Source: Streptomyces tsukubensis (GTDB taxonomy: Bacteria; Actinomycetota; Actinomycetes; Streptomycetales; Streptomycetaceae). Taken from it: a stretch of DNA of 64,000 nucleotides. The DNA lies in the NCBI RefSeq assembly GCF_009296025.1, contig NZ_CP045178.1:5270001-5334000 (forward strand), read 5' to 3'. Position 1 is the first letter of the stretch, and the number at the start of each line of letters is the position of its first letter. Shown here one piece after another: positions 47,119 to 57,741 of this stretch. The notes below the pieces were generated by a model. It had not been told where the DNA came from. It made no database searches and worked only from the letters and a program-made list of their open reading frames with translations. The position numbers were made by a program, and so were the translations under genes.

Positions 47119-48054
47119 ATGATTGAGGCCCGCCATCTCCGTGTCCTGCGTGCCGTGGCCGCCACCGGTTCCTTCTCCGCCGCCGCGCGCGAGCTGGGCT
47201 GTACCCAGCCGGCCGTCAGCCAGCAGATGAAGGCGCTGGAAGGCTCGGTGGGGACGCCGCTGCTGATCCGCACCGGGCGTGAGATGCGGCTGACCCAGGC
47301 GGGCGAGGCGCTGACGCGGCACGCCTCAGGCATCCTCGCGGGGCTCACGGCCGCCGAGGAGGAAGTGGCCGCCATCGCGGGGCTGCGGGCCGGTCGGGTC
47401 AGGCTCGTCTCGTTCCCCAGCGGCAGCTCCTCCCTCGTGCCCGCGGCCCTGGCCGCACTGCGCTCCGCCCACCCGGGCACCCGGGTCTCCCTGGAGGAGG
47501 CGGAGCCGCCGCGCTCCGTCGAGATGCTGCGCGAGGGCGACTGCGACGTGGCCCTGGCCTTCCGCTACGAGCGGCCGGGCGGGCGCGCCGTCACCCAGGA
47601 CCCCGTGCGGGGCGAGGACCAGGAGGACTGGGACGACCTCGTCGTACGGCCGCTGCTCGCCGACCGTCTGGTGGGCCTGGTCCCCGAAGGACACCGGCTC
47701 GACAAGTCGGACGCGGCGGTGGGTATCGCGGAACTCGCGGAGGAGCCGTGGATCGCGGGCTGTCCGCGGTGCAGGCGCCAGCTCGTCGAGGTGTGCGAGA
47801 GCGCCGGTTTCGTCCCCAGGATCGACTTCGCGACCGACGACTACCCGGCCGTGCTCGGCCTGGTCGCCGCCGGGCTGGGCGTCGCCGTCCTGCCGGAGCT
47901 GGCCCTGGAGTCCGTACGTCCCAAGGGGGTGCGCGCGGTGACGGTGGAGCCCGCCGTGCACAGGGAGATCGTGGCCCTCACCCTGCCCGACCTCGCCCAG
48001 GTGCCCGCCGTGGCCGCCACCCTCGACCACCTCGCCCGGGTCGCGGCGCGCTGA
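47119..48054 (+). CDS. LysR-family transcriptional regulator
   Basis: 311 residues from ATG 47119 (MIEARHLRVLRAVAATG); ATG 47107 four codons earlier has an AAGG at better spacing and remains possible. N-terminal winged HTH 'GSFSAAARELGCTQPAVSQQMKALE' (about 14-38), C-terminal periplasmic-binding-protein-like effector domain with 'LVGLVPEGHRL' and 'LGVAVLPELAL'. Two Cys in 'GCPRCRRQL' may be redox- or metal-sensitive. It may control the divergent MOSC gene. Confidence 0.9.
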   Translation: MIEARHLRVLRAVAATGSFSAAARELGCTQPAVSQQMKALEGSVGTPLLIRTGREMRLTQAGEALTRHASGILAGLTAAEEEVAAIAGLRAGRVRLVSFPSGSSSLVPAALAALRSAHPGTRVSLEEAEPPRSVEMLREGDCDVALAFRYERPGGRAVTQDPVRGEDQEDWDDLVVRPLLADRLVGLVPEGHRLDKSDAAVGIAELAEEPWIAGCPRCRRQLVEVCESAGFVPRIDFATDDYPAVLGLVAAGLGVAVLPELALESVRPKGVRAVTVEPAVHREIVALTLPDLAQVPAVAATLDHLARVAAR

Positions 48055-48191
48055 AGCCACGCCGGGCGGGCGCTGCGGGGATGGTGCGTGGCAGGGGCTG
48101 TGCGCGGCCGGGGCGGTGAGCGGCCCGGGGTGTCGTGCGGCGGGTCCGATGCCTGAGGAAACGTTCCTTCTCCCCGTCGGCCGTCCGTGGG

Positions 48192-48521
48192 TCAGTCTGC
48201 GTGGTCGCCGGATCCGCTACCGGCGGTCGTCTGTACGAGCCGGTGTCTGGCCCGGCCCATCAGCTCCTCGCGTTCGTCCTCGGTGAGCCCGCCCCAGACG
48301 CCGTAGGGCTCCCGTACCGCGAGGGCGTGCGCCGCGCACTCGGCCCGCACAGGGCAGCGCATGCAGACCTCCTTGGCCGAGTTCTCTCTGGCACTGCGCG
48401 CCGCTCCGCGTTCACCTTCCGGGTGGAAGAACAGGGAACTGTCCACGCCGCGGCAGGCCGCGAGCAACTGCCAGTCCCACAGATCCGCGTTCGGTCCGGG
48501 AAGGCGGGAGAAATCTGCCAT
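48192..48521 (-). CDS. whiD: WhiB-family [4Fe-4S] regulator WhiD
   Basis: 109 residues. Cluster ligands C23, C53, C56 and C62 are present, as is the 'GVWGG' turn (75-79) followed by a basic C-terminal region. In Streptomyces WhiD is needed for spore maturation and binds the principal sigma factor. AAGGGGA precedes the ATG. It is divergent from bldM across a 438-bp control region, the known whiD/bldM layout, which sets it apart from other Wbl genes. Confidence 0.92.
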   Translation of the reverse strand: MADFSRLPGPNADLWDWQLLAACRGVDSSLFFHPEGERGAARSARENSAKEVCMRCPVRAECAAHALAVREPYGVWGGLTEDEREELMGRARHRLVQTTAGSGSGDHAD

Positions 48522-48592
48522 TGCTTTGTTCCCCTTGTGGCTGTCGTGGCTGGCGTAGCTGTTTTCGAGCTGTGCGTATCGCGCGCGGTCGA

Positions 48593-48621
48593 ATGACGGG
48601 GTCCAGGTGACCGACGTTACA
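48593..48621 (-). promoter_or_regulatory. Candidate ECF-type promoter of whiD
   Basis: On the minus strand TGTAAC (48621-48616), 17-nt spacer, CGTCAT (48598-48593). The AAC/CGT pattern is typical of ECF sigma promoters and resembles the bldM site in the same gap. Leader to the whiD ATG would be about 65 nt. Confidence 0.4.
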
Positions 48622-48808
48622 TCTACTATCTAAGGAGATGAAAATATGACTCATTGCGAATCTAGCTACAGACACCGATAAAAGTGAGGAAAACCCGCTA
48701 AATGGGGCATGGCTCCGCGTGTGGGGCGGTCGCGTGGCGGAGTCGCCGGTGGGGAGTGCCGGATGTAACCGGGCCCTCACGTAGAGTGCCGAAGGCGGTA
48801 GAGGTACC

Positions 48809-48836
48809 CGTAACTCTTTCGAGTGACCGTCGTTGA
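48809..48836 (+). promoter_or_regulatory. Sigma-BldN-type promoter of bldM
   Basis: CGTAAC (48809-48814), 16-nt spacer, CGTTGA (48831-48836). This matches the sigma-BldN consensus as I remember it, and bldM is a known BldN target. Leader of about 115 nt. Confidence 0.75.
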
Positions 48837-48959
48837 GAGTGCTGAGGCGGTTGACGGAACAAGCTCTCGGGCAGATGTCCGATGGTGTCCACCGCTCAGG
48901 TGACGATATGTACCAGCCTGGAGGCTCAAGGTGACGCGCATTAGCTGCGGAGGGCGGTC

Positions 48960-49571
48960 ATGACATCCGTCCTCGTCTGCGACGACTCCCCGCTTGCCCG
49001 AGAGGCGCTCCGCCGCGCGGTGGCGACCGTGCCCGGTGTTGAGCGCGTGACGACGGCGGCCAACGGCGAGGAAGTCCTCCGCCGCTGGGGTGCCGACCGC
49101 TCGGACCTGATTCTGATGGACGTACGCATGCCCGGTCTCGGGGGGGTGGAGACCGTACGCAGGCTGCTCTCCGCCGACCCCGGCGCGCGGATCATCATGC
49201 TCACCGTCGCCGAGGACCTGGACGGGGTGGCCCTCGCGGTCGCCGCCGGTGCCAGGGGCTATCTGCACAAGGACGCCTCGCGCGCCGAACTGCGGGCGAC
49301 GGTCACCCAGGCTCTCGCCGATCCGACGTGGCGGCTCGCGCCGCGCAGGCTCCGCTCCGCCGAGATGGGCGCCGCTCCCACGCTCACCGCGCGGGAGATC
49401 CAGGTGCTCGAAGGCATGAGCCACGGCCGGTCCAACGCCGAGATCGGACGTGAGTTGTTTCTCTCCGAGGACACCGTCAAGACCCACGCCAGACGCCTCT
49501 TCAAGAAACTCGGCGCCTCCGACCGCGCGCACGCAGTGGCGCTCGGATTCCGCTGGGGACTGGTGCGGTAG
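48960..49571 (+). CDS. bldM: Developmental response regulator BldM
   Basis: 203 residues, the length I recall for BldM. Receiver domain 1-120 with D54 ('ILMDVRMPG') in the phosphorylation position; C-terminal LuxR-type HTH (about 136-200, 'LTAREIQVLEGMSHGRSNAEIG'). In Streptomyces BldM acts as a homodimer, or as a heterodimer with WhiI, to control aerial growth and sporulation genes, apparently without phosphorylation. Adjacent whiD and the BldN-type promoter agree. Confidence 0.95.
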   Translation: MTSVLVCDDSPLAREALRRAVATVPGVERVTTAANGEEVLRRWGADRSDLILMDVRMPGLGGVETVRRLLSADPGARIIMLTVAEDLDGVALAVAAGARGYLHKDASRAELRATVTQALADPTWRLAPRRLRSAEMGAAPTLTAREIQVLEGMSHGRSNAEIGRELFLSEDTVKTHARRLFKKLGASDRAHAVALGFRWGLVR

Positions 49572-49779
49572 GCCCCCGGCCGCCGCAGGGGGTCCCGGTG
49601 TTCCCGGCCGCCCCGATCCCCGTCCGCCCCGTGGCGGACGGGGCGTCTGACCAGGCGCGGCAGCGCCAGATACGCGATCGCGCGAGCGATCTGTGCCAGT
49701 TCCCCGCGCGATGCCGCATCCTTGAGGTGTGGAGTTCCTCGGGGACGAGTCGGCCGAGCGGGAGGGGAGGGCGCAGGAC

Positions 49780-50445
49780 ATGACTTCCGGCGCACCTGCT
49801 CATAACGCTTCAGTGCACAACAACGAACGCGGCGGAGCGGATCCGGAGCCGTCAAGGCACCATGGTCCGATGCGCGAAGAGCAGACGTCGGCCATCGGTG
49901 CCCTCGTCCACAGCGCGGTCGAGGGGGACCAGCGGGCGACGCACGATCTCCTCGCCCACGTCCACCCGTTGGCGCTGCGGTACTGCCGTACACGCCTGTC
50001 CAGGCTGCCCGGTGACGCCAGGCATTTCGTGGAGGACCTGGCACAGGAAGTCTGTGTGGCCGTGCTGCTCGCGCTGCCCCGCTACAAGGACACGGGCCGC
50101 CCCTTCGAGGCGTTCGTCTTCGCCATCGCGGCCCACAAGGTCGCCGATCTCCAGCGTGCGGCGATGCGCCACCCGGGATCCACGGCGGTGCCCTCGGACG
50201 AGATGCCCGAGCGGCCCGACGACTCCCTCGGCCCCGAGGAGCGGGCGCTGCTGAGCAGCGACGCGGCCTGGGCCAAGCAACTGCTGGCCAATCTGCCGGA
50301 CAACCAGCGCGAATTGCTGCTGCTGAGGATCGCCGTGGGCCTCACCGCCGAGGAGACCGGCCACCTGCTCGGAATGTCACCCGGCGCCGTCCGGGTCGCG
50401 CAGCACCGCGCGCTCAGCCGGCTGCGGGCGCTGGCCGAGCAGTAG
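49780..50445 (+). CDS. ECF RNA polymerase sigma factor (SigD/ShbA-like)
   Basis: 221 residues from ATG 49780; GTG 49729 and ATG 49870 are also possible starts. Region 2 (about 60-125, '[44 protein letters not shown]') and region 4 (about 165-215, '[20 protein letters not shown]', '[17 protein letters not shown]'). The place between groEL1/whiB-type/bldM and guaB equals M. tuberculosis sigD, and probably the Streptomyces shbA that drives hrdB; this is from remembered synteny. No anti-sigma gene is adjacent. Confidence 0.85.
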   Translation: MTSGAPAHNASVHNNERGGADPEPSRHHGPMREEQTSAIGALVHSAVEGDQRATHDLLAHVHPLALRYCRTRLSRLPGDARHFVEDLAQEVCVAVLLALPRYKDTGRPFEAFVFAIAAHKVADLQRAAMRHPGSTAVPSDEMPERPDDSLGPEERALLSSDAAWAKQLLANLPDNQRELLLLRIAVGLTAEETGHLLGMSPGAVRVAQHRALSRLRALAEQ

Positions 50446-52474
<2,029 letters not shown>

Positions 52475-52490
52475 TCCGTACGTCAGGCTT

Positions 52491-52511
52491 GGAGGCTGCC
52501 CGACAGCCTCC
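52491..52511 (+). terminator. Terminator hairpin after guaB
   Basis: GGAGGCTG, 5-nt loop, CAGCCTCC: perfect 8-bp stem 17 nt after the stop. Confidence 0.6.
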
Positions 52512-52600
52512 GGGGGGCGGCCCGGGATTCCCCGGCGCCGCCCCTTCGCACGCCGCCGGGGGATACTGGACAACGCAGACCAAGTGGAAAGGCCTCACAC

Positions 52601-53728
52601 GTGACTGAGATCGAGATCGGGCGCGGCAAGCGCGGCCGCAGGGCGTACGCGTTCGACGACATCGCCGTTGTACCGAGTCGTCGGACCCGCGACCCGAAGG
52701 AGGTCTCGATCGCCTGGCAGATCGACGCCTACCGCTTCGAGCTGCCGTTCCTCGCGGCCCCGATGGACTCGGTCGTCTCCCCGCAGACCGCCATCCGCAT
52801 CGGTGAGATGGGCGGCCTCGGGGTGCTCAACCTCGAAGGCCTCTGGACCCGCTACGAGGACCCGCAGCCGCTGCTCGACGAGATCGCGGAGCTGCCCGCC
52901 GAGGCCGCTACCCGCCGTCTCCAGCAGATCTACGAGGCCCCGATCCAGGCCGAGCTGATCGGCAGGCGCATCAAGGAGGTGCGCGACTCCGGTGTCGTCA
53001 CCGCCGCCGCGCTCTCCCCGCAGCGCACCGCCGAGTTCTCCAAGGCCGTCGTCGACGCCGGTGTGGACATCTTCGTCATCCGCGGCACCACCGTCTCGGC
53101 CGAGCACGTCTCCTCCGCCGCCGAGCCGCTCAACCTGAAGCAGTTCATCTACGAGCTGGACGTGCCGGTCATCGTCGGCGGCTGCGCCACCTACACGGCC
53201 GCGCTGCACCTCATGCGTACCGGCGCCGCCGGTGTGCTGGTCGGCTTCGGCGGCGGCGCCGCGCACACCACCCGTAACGTGCTCGGCATCCAGGTCCCGA
53301 TGGCCACCGCCGTCGCCGACGTGGCCGCCGCGCGCAGGGACTACATGGACGAGTCGGGCGGCCGGTACGTGCACGTCATCGCGGACGGCGGTGTCGGCTG
53401 GTCCGGCGACCTGCCCAAGGCCATCGCGTGCGGCGCGGACGCCGTGATGATCGGCTCGCCGCTGGCCCGCGCCACGGACGCGCCCGGCCGCGGTCACCAC
53501 TGGGGCATGGAGGCGGTCCACGAGGAGGTGCCGCGCGGCAAGAAGGTCGACCTCGGCACCGTAGGCACCACCGAGGAGATCCTGACGGGCCCCTCGCACA
53601 CCCCCGACGGGTCGATGAACTTCTTCGGGGCGCTGCGCCGGGCCATGGCCACCACCGGTTACAGCGAGCTCAAGGAATTCCAGCGGGTCGAGGTGACGGT
53701 CTCGCCGTCGCAGCACGACAACCGCTGA
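52601..53728 (+). CDS. guaB3: GuaB3-family IMP dehydrogenase-related protein
   Basis: 375 residues, GTG start, IMPDH/GMP-reductase barrel without CBS domains. Motifs 'VPSRRTRDPKEVS', 'APMDSVVSP', 'GGLGVLN'. The loop that in GuaB reads GSICTTR reads GAAHTTR here, so the catalytic Cys is replaced by H222. The rest of the barrel, including 'ADGGVGWSGDLPKAIACGADAVMIGSP', is intact. Cyanobacterial GuaB3 has been described as a GMP reductase; function of the actinobacterial Cys-less form is open. Always next to guaB in actinobacteria (from memory). Confidence 0.92.
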   Translation: MTEIEIGRGKRGRRAYAFDDIAVVPSRRTRDPKEVSIAWQIDAYRFELPFLAAPMDSVVSPQTAIRIGEMGGLGVLNLEGLWTRYEDPQPLLDEIAELPAEAATRRLQQIYEAPIQAELIGRRIKEVRDSGVVTAAALSPQRTAEFSKAVVDAGVDIFVIRGTTVSAEHVSSAAEPLNLKQFIYELDVPVIVGGCATYTAALHLMRTGAAGVLVGFGGGAAHTTRNVLGIQVPMATAVADVAAARRDYMDESGGRYVHVIADGGVGWSGDLPKAIACGADAVMIGSPLARATDAPGRGHHWGMEAVHEEVPRGKKVDLGTVGTTEEILTGPSHTPDGSMNFFGALRRAMATTGYSELKEFQRVEVTVSPSQHDNR

Positions 53729-53748
53729 GCGCCGACGCTACGCGTGTA

Positions 53749-53790
53749 CGGCGGGGCCCCGACCGACCGGTCGGGGCCCCGCCGTGTTTT
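53749..53790. terminator. Bidirectional terminator between guaB3 and the dehydrogenase-like gene
   Basis: CGGCGGGGCCCCGACCG and its exact complement form a 17-bp stem with a 2-nt loop, followed by TGTTTT on the plus strand. Lies between convergent genes, so it can serve both. Confidence 0.85.
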
Positions 53791-53802
53791 CCGGCGACGG
53801 CC

Positions 53803-55071
53803 TCAGAGCCGGTGGGCGGCCCCCGCGGGAGTCGCGCCCCGTGTGTCGAGGAGGAGTTGGGCCTTCACCGCGAGCCCCTGGAGGTCGTAGGTGCGGTGGT
53901 GCTGGAGCAGGATCGTCAGGTCCGCGCCCGCCGCCGCCTCGTAGAGTGAGTCGGCGCGGGGCACCGGGTGGCCGAGTACGCGCCAGTGCGGGACGTACGG
54001 GTCGTGATAGCTGACGGCCGCGCCCATCTCCATCAGCCGGGTGGCGATCTCCTGCGCGGGTGAACCCTCCTGGTCGGCGATGTCCGGTTTGTAGGTGACG
54101 CCGAGGAGCATCACCCGGGCGCCCCGCGCCGATTTGCCGTGCTCGTTGAGGAGGGCCGCGGCGCGCTGGATGACGTAGCCGGGCATGCGGTTGTTGATCT
54201 CGCGCGCGAGTCCCACCATGCGCAGCGGGTGGCCGGGGGTGCGGGTGGGGTGCGGCAGGTGCTCGGGGTCCAGGGGGATGCCGTGGCCGCCGACGCCGGG
54301 TCCTGGCCGGAACGCCTGGAAGCCGTACGGCTTGGTCTCCGCGCAGCGGATCACGTCCCACAGGTCGACGCCGAGGTCGTGGCAGAGCACCGCCATCTCG
54401 TTGACCAGGGCGATGTTGACGTGTCTGTAGTTGGTTTCGAGCAGCTGCACCGTCTCGGCCTCGCGCGGCCCCCTCGCCCTGACGACCTTGTCGGTGAGGC
54501 GGCCGTAGAAGGCGGCGGCCGATTCGGTGCAGGCCGGGGTGAGGCCGCCGATGACCTTCGGGGTGTGGTGGTAGCCGTGCAGCCGGTTACCGGGGTCGAG
54601 CCGGCTGGGGGAGTAGGCGAGGTGGAAGTCGCGTCCCGCACGCAGCCCCGACCCCTCCTCCAACAAGGGGCGCAGGAATTCCTCCGTGGCCCCGGGGTAG
54701 GCGGGGGATTCCAGGATCACCGTGGTGTGCGGACGCAGCCGGGCGGCCAGCGCGCGAGCGGCGTCCGCGACCTGACCGAGGTCGAGTGAACTGTCCGCGC
54801 CCAGTGGAGTGGGGGCACAGATGACGGCGGTGCGTACACGGCCCAGCTCGGCCGGGTCCGCGGTGGGTCTGAACCCCTTCGAAAGCATCCTGCGCACGTC
54901 CGCGGCGGTGAGCGTTCCCTCCGTGCCGCCGTCGGGGATCCGGCCGATGGCGAGATCGCGGGCCCGTCCCGACTCGTCGTATCCGATGGTGTCGATGCCT
55001 GCGGCCACCGCGGCCTGCGCGAGGGGCAGGCCGAGGTGGCCGAGGCCGATGACGGCGAGATCTGCGGGCAT
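53803..55071 (-). CDS. UDP-sugar dehydrogenase homologue with degenerate active site
   Basis: 422 residues from the ATG complement at 55071 (MPADLAVIGLGHLGLPLAQA). Rossmann NAD site GLGHLG at 9-14; the three-domain layout of the UDP-glucose/UDP-ManNAc dehydrogenase family is complete. But four conserved active-site positions are altered: SPER is SPSR (S156), the Lys of 'E..KL' is Q209 ('AETVQLLETNYRHVN'), the Asn of 'LENT' is T213, and the Cys of 'GGHC' is G264 ('GPGVGGHGIPLDP'). E121 is kept. NAD-dependent oxidation to uronic acid is unlikely. It may be a binding or regulatory pseudoenzyme. Divergent from glpD. Confidence 0.82.
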   Translation of the reverse strand: MPADLAVIGLGHLGLPLAQAAVAAGIDTIGYDESGRARDLAIGRIPDGGTEGTLTAADVRRMLSKGFRPTADPAELGRVRTAVICAPTPLGADSSLDLGQVADAARALAARLRPHTTVILESPAYPGATEEFLRPLLEEGSGLRAGRDFHLAYSPSRLDPGNRLHGYHHTPKVIGGLTPACTESAAAFYGRLTDKVVRARGPREAETVQLLETNYRHVNIALVNEMAVLCHDLGVDLWDVIRCAETKPYGFQAFRPGPGVGGHGIPLDPEHLPHPTRTPGHPLRMVGLAREINNRMPGYVIQRAAALLNEHGKSARGARVMLLGVTYKPDIADQEGSPAQEIATRLMEMGAAVSYHDPYVPHWRVLGHPVPRADSLYEAAAGADLTILLQHHRTYDLQGLAVKAQLLLDTRGATPAGAAHRL

Positions 55072-55484
55072 GGCGGCGAGCCGTCCTTCCCAATAGCCGG
55101 AGCGGGAGGAGAGCGCAAGTCCGATGGGCAACGTGGGCGAGCGCACTTTCAGACTAGGAGTAAATATGACCGTTATGCGGTATTGCGGGGCCGGGAATCC
55201 GGGAGTGTCGAATCGAATCTCGAATGAAATGTCGAGTGAACTGTCGAGCCGGGTGCGGACGGGCCGGGTACGGGACAGGCGGATGCGGAAACGCCGATGA
55301 CGTCGTGCGCGCCGAATGACCTCGCCGCGTCCTCGGCCCTCCCCGGACACGTGGGGGAACCGGGTCGCGGAGCGGCTGCGACGGTGGCTGAACCGGACAG
55401 CCGCCGTCAGACTTGGCCGCAAGAAATGTGAGGCCTACCACACCCGGCTCCACCCCACCACACCCGATGCAACGGGAGGCAGCA

Positions 55485-57194
55485 GTGAGGACAGCGACAC
55501 TGGGTCCTGCGGAGCGTGCCGAGTCACTCGCGCACATGGCCGAGCGGGAGCTGGACATTCTGGTGGTCGGGGCGGGCGTCGTCGGGGCGGGTACCGCGCT
55601 CGACGCCGTGACCCGCGGACTGTCCACCGGGATCGTCGAGGCGCGGGACTGGGCTTCGGGGACGTCGAGCAGGTCGAGCAAGCTCATCCACGGAGGTCTC
55701 CGCTACCTGGAGATGCTCGACTTCGCGCTGGTGCGCGAGGCGCTGAAGGAACGTGGGCTGTTACTGGAGAAACTGGCCCCGCACCTGGTCAAGCCCGTGC
55801 CGTTCCTCTATCCGCTCCAGCACAAGGCGTGGGAGCGGTTCTACGCCGGCTCTGGCGTGGCGCTCTACGATGCCATGTCCATGGCCCGCAGCCACGGCAC
55901 AGGACTGCCCCACCACCGTCACCTCACCCGCAGGGGGGCACTGCGGGCCGCTCCCTGTCTGCGCAAGGACGCGCTGGTCGGCGCCCTGCAGTACTACGAC
56001 GCCCAGATGGACGACGCCCGTTACGTGGCGACGCTGGTGCGCACCGCCGTCGACTACGGGGCCCGCGCGGCCAACGGCGCCAAGGTCACCGGATTCCTGC
56101 GGGAGGGCGAACGGGTCGTCGGCGCACGGGTGCGTGATGTCGAGGAGGGCGGGGAGTACGAGATCCGCGCCAAGCAGATCGTCAACGCGACCGGCGTGTG
56201 GACCGACGACACCCAGGCCATGGTCGGCGAGCGCGGGAAGTTCCATGTCCGAGCCTCCAAGGGCATCCATCTCGTCGTGCCGCGCGACCGCGTCAACTCC
56301 ACCACGGGGCTGATCCTGCGCACCGAGAAGAGCGTCCTTTTCGTCATCCCTTGGGGCCGCCACTGGATCATCGGCACCACCGACACCGAATGGGACCTCG
56401 ACAAGGCCCACCCCGCGGCGTCGAGCGCGGACATCGACTATCTGCTTGAGCACGTCAACTCCGTGCTCCACACCCCCCTCACCCGCGACGACGTCCAGGG
56501 TGTCTACGCGGGGCTGCGGCCCCTGCTGGCCGGCGAGTCCGACGCCACCAGCAAACTCTCCCGCGAACACACCGTGGCCCACCCCGCGCCCGGTCTCGTC
56601 GTCGTCGCGGGCGGCAAGTACACGACGTACCGGGTGATGGCCAAGGACGCCGTCGACGAGGCCGTCCACGGGCTCGACCAGCGGGTCGCCGAGTGCGTCA
56701 CGGAGGAGACGCCGCTGATCGGCGCCGAGGGATACCAGGCGCTGTGGAACGCCCGCGCGCGGACCGCCGCCCGCACCGGCCTGCACGTCGTACGCGTCGA
56801 GCATCTGCTCAACCGCTACGGCTCCCTCGCCGACGAGGTGCTCGACCTGATCACCGCCGACCCCTCGCTCGGGGCACCGCTGACGGGCGCGGACGACTAT
56901 CTGCGCGCCGAGGTCGTCTACGCCGCCTCCCACGAGGGGGCACGCCACCTGGACGACGTACTGACCAGGCGTACCCGCATCTCCATCGAGACCTTCGATC
57001 GTGGCACCCGAAGCGCCAGGGAGGCCGCGGAGCTGATGGCGCCGGTGCTCGGCTGGGACAAGGACCAGATCGAGCGCGAGATCGAGTACTACGCCAAACG
57101 CGTCGAGGCCGAGCGGGAGTCGCAGCGACAGCCGGACGACCTGACGGCGGACGCGGCCCGCCTGGGGGCTCCGGACATCGCGCCGCTGTCCTGA
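55485..57194 (+). CDS. glpD: Aerobic glycerol-3-phosphate dehydrogenase
   Basis: 569 residues from GTG 55485 with GGAGG at 55475-55479; the frame is open back to 55413, but the GTG start fits the family. FAD dinucleotide motif 'VVGAGVVGAGTALDAV', 'SSRSSKLIHGGLRYLE', 'GGKYTTYR' and a C-terminal DAO_C helical domain. Oxidises sn-glycerol-3-phosphate to DHAP at the membrane and feeds electrons to quinone. Stands alone here, with no glpF or glpK beside it. Confidence 0.96.
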   Translation: MRTATLGPAERAESLAHMAERELDILVVGAGVVGAGTALDAVTRGLSTGIVEARDWASGTSSRSSKLIHGGLRYLEMLDFALVREALKERGLLLEKLAPHLVKPVPFLYPLQHKAWERFYAGSGVALYDAMSMARSHGTGLPHHRHLTRRGALRAAPCLRKDALVGALQYYDAQMDDARYVATLVRTAVDYGARAANGAKVTGFLREGERVVGARVRDVEEGGEYEIRAKQIVNATGVWTDDTQAMVGERGKFHVRASKGIHLVVPRDRVNSTTGLILRTEKSVLFVIPWGRHWIIGTTDTEWDLDKAHPAASSADIDYLLEHVNSVLHTPLTRDDVQGVYAGLRPLLAGESDATSKLSREHTVAHPAPGLVVVAGGKYTTYRVMAKDAVDEAVHGLDQRVAECVTEETPLIGAEGYQALWNARARTAARTGLHVVRVEHLLNRYGSLADEVLDLITADPSLGAPLTGADDYLRAEVVYAASHEGARHLDDVLTRRTRISIETFDRGTRSAREAAELMAPVLGWDKDQIEREIEYYAKRVEAERESQRQPDDLTADAARLGAPDIAPLS

Positions 57195-57741
57195 ACATCC
57201 TCGGGCCCGCCCCGGCCGGCCGCCCCCTTGAGGGGGTATGCCCCTTACGTGCGTCTCTGCGCGTGCCCCTGGGTGCCTCGCGTATGTCTCTGCGCGTGCC
57301 CCTGGGTGTGCCTTGCGTATGTCCCTTGCGTATGTCCCTTGCGTACGGCGGGAAATGACGGTTCGACGTGTGCGCGGGACGGCTCGGGTCGGGACGCGGT
57401 CGCGCGGGGGCGGCCCTCCCACCGCTTCCCGCCAGGGCCGGCGAGTGTCCGGTTCGTGGGACATGGGCGTCTCACGGGCCATCAGGGCACCGCCGGGGGC
57501 CTTGCCCCGCACGCCCGGCCGGGGAAGAGTGGGCCCCCAGGACCGTGCCGCGAGCCTGTCCGCGGTGCCCGTGTCCTGACGTACGAGGAACGCACGGCGG
57601 GCGGGGTGCGCGGTCCACGGTCGTCGCCGTCCCTGCCGTGTGTGCGGTCACATCATGGGTGACGCCGGTACCCTGGGCGCTTCGCGGTCCTGGGGTGAGG
57701 GACAATGGAGGCTCTGTCAGGGCGGGTTGCAGAGGGGACGC
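57195..57741 (+). repeat. Non-coding gap with GCGTATGTCCCTT-type repeats
   Basis: 547 bp between glpD and the kinase. From 57236 to 57350, TGCGTCTCTGCGCGTGCCCCTGGGTG-type units alternate with three GCGTATGTC(C/T)C copies, an obviously expanded tandem repeat. The rest holds no gene I can support. The kinase start region begins at about 57650. Confidence 0.65.

Noticed and set aside
48655..48681. Sigma-WhiG promoter near ACCGATAA before bldM
   Set aside because: The -10-like ACCGATAA is close to consensus, but the position 15 nt upstream lacks the TAAA -35.
54139..54789. 216-residue plus-strand ORF opposite the dehydrogenase-like gene
   Set aside because: Shadow frame; the minus-strand protein aligns over its full length with a known family.
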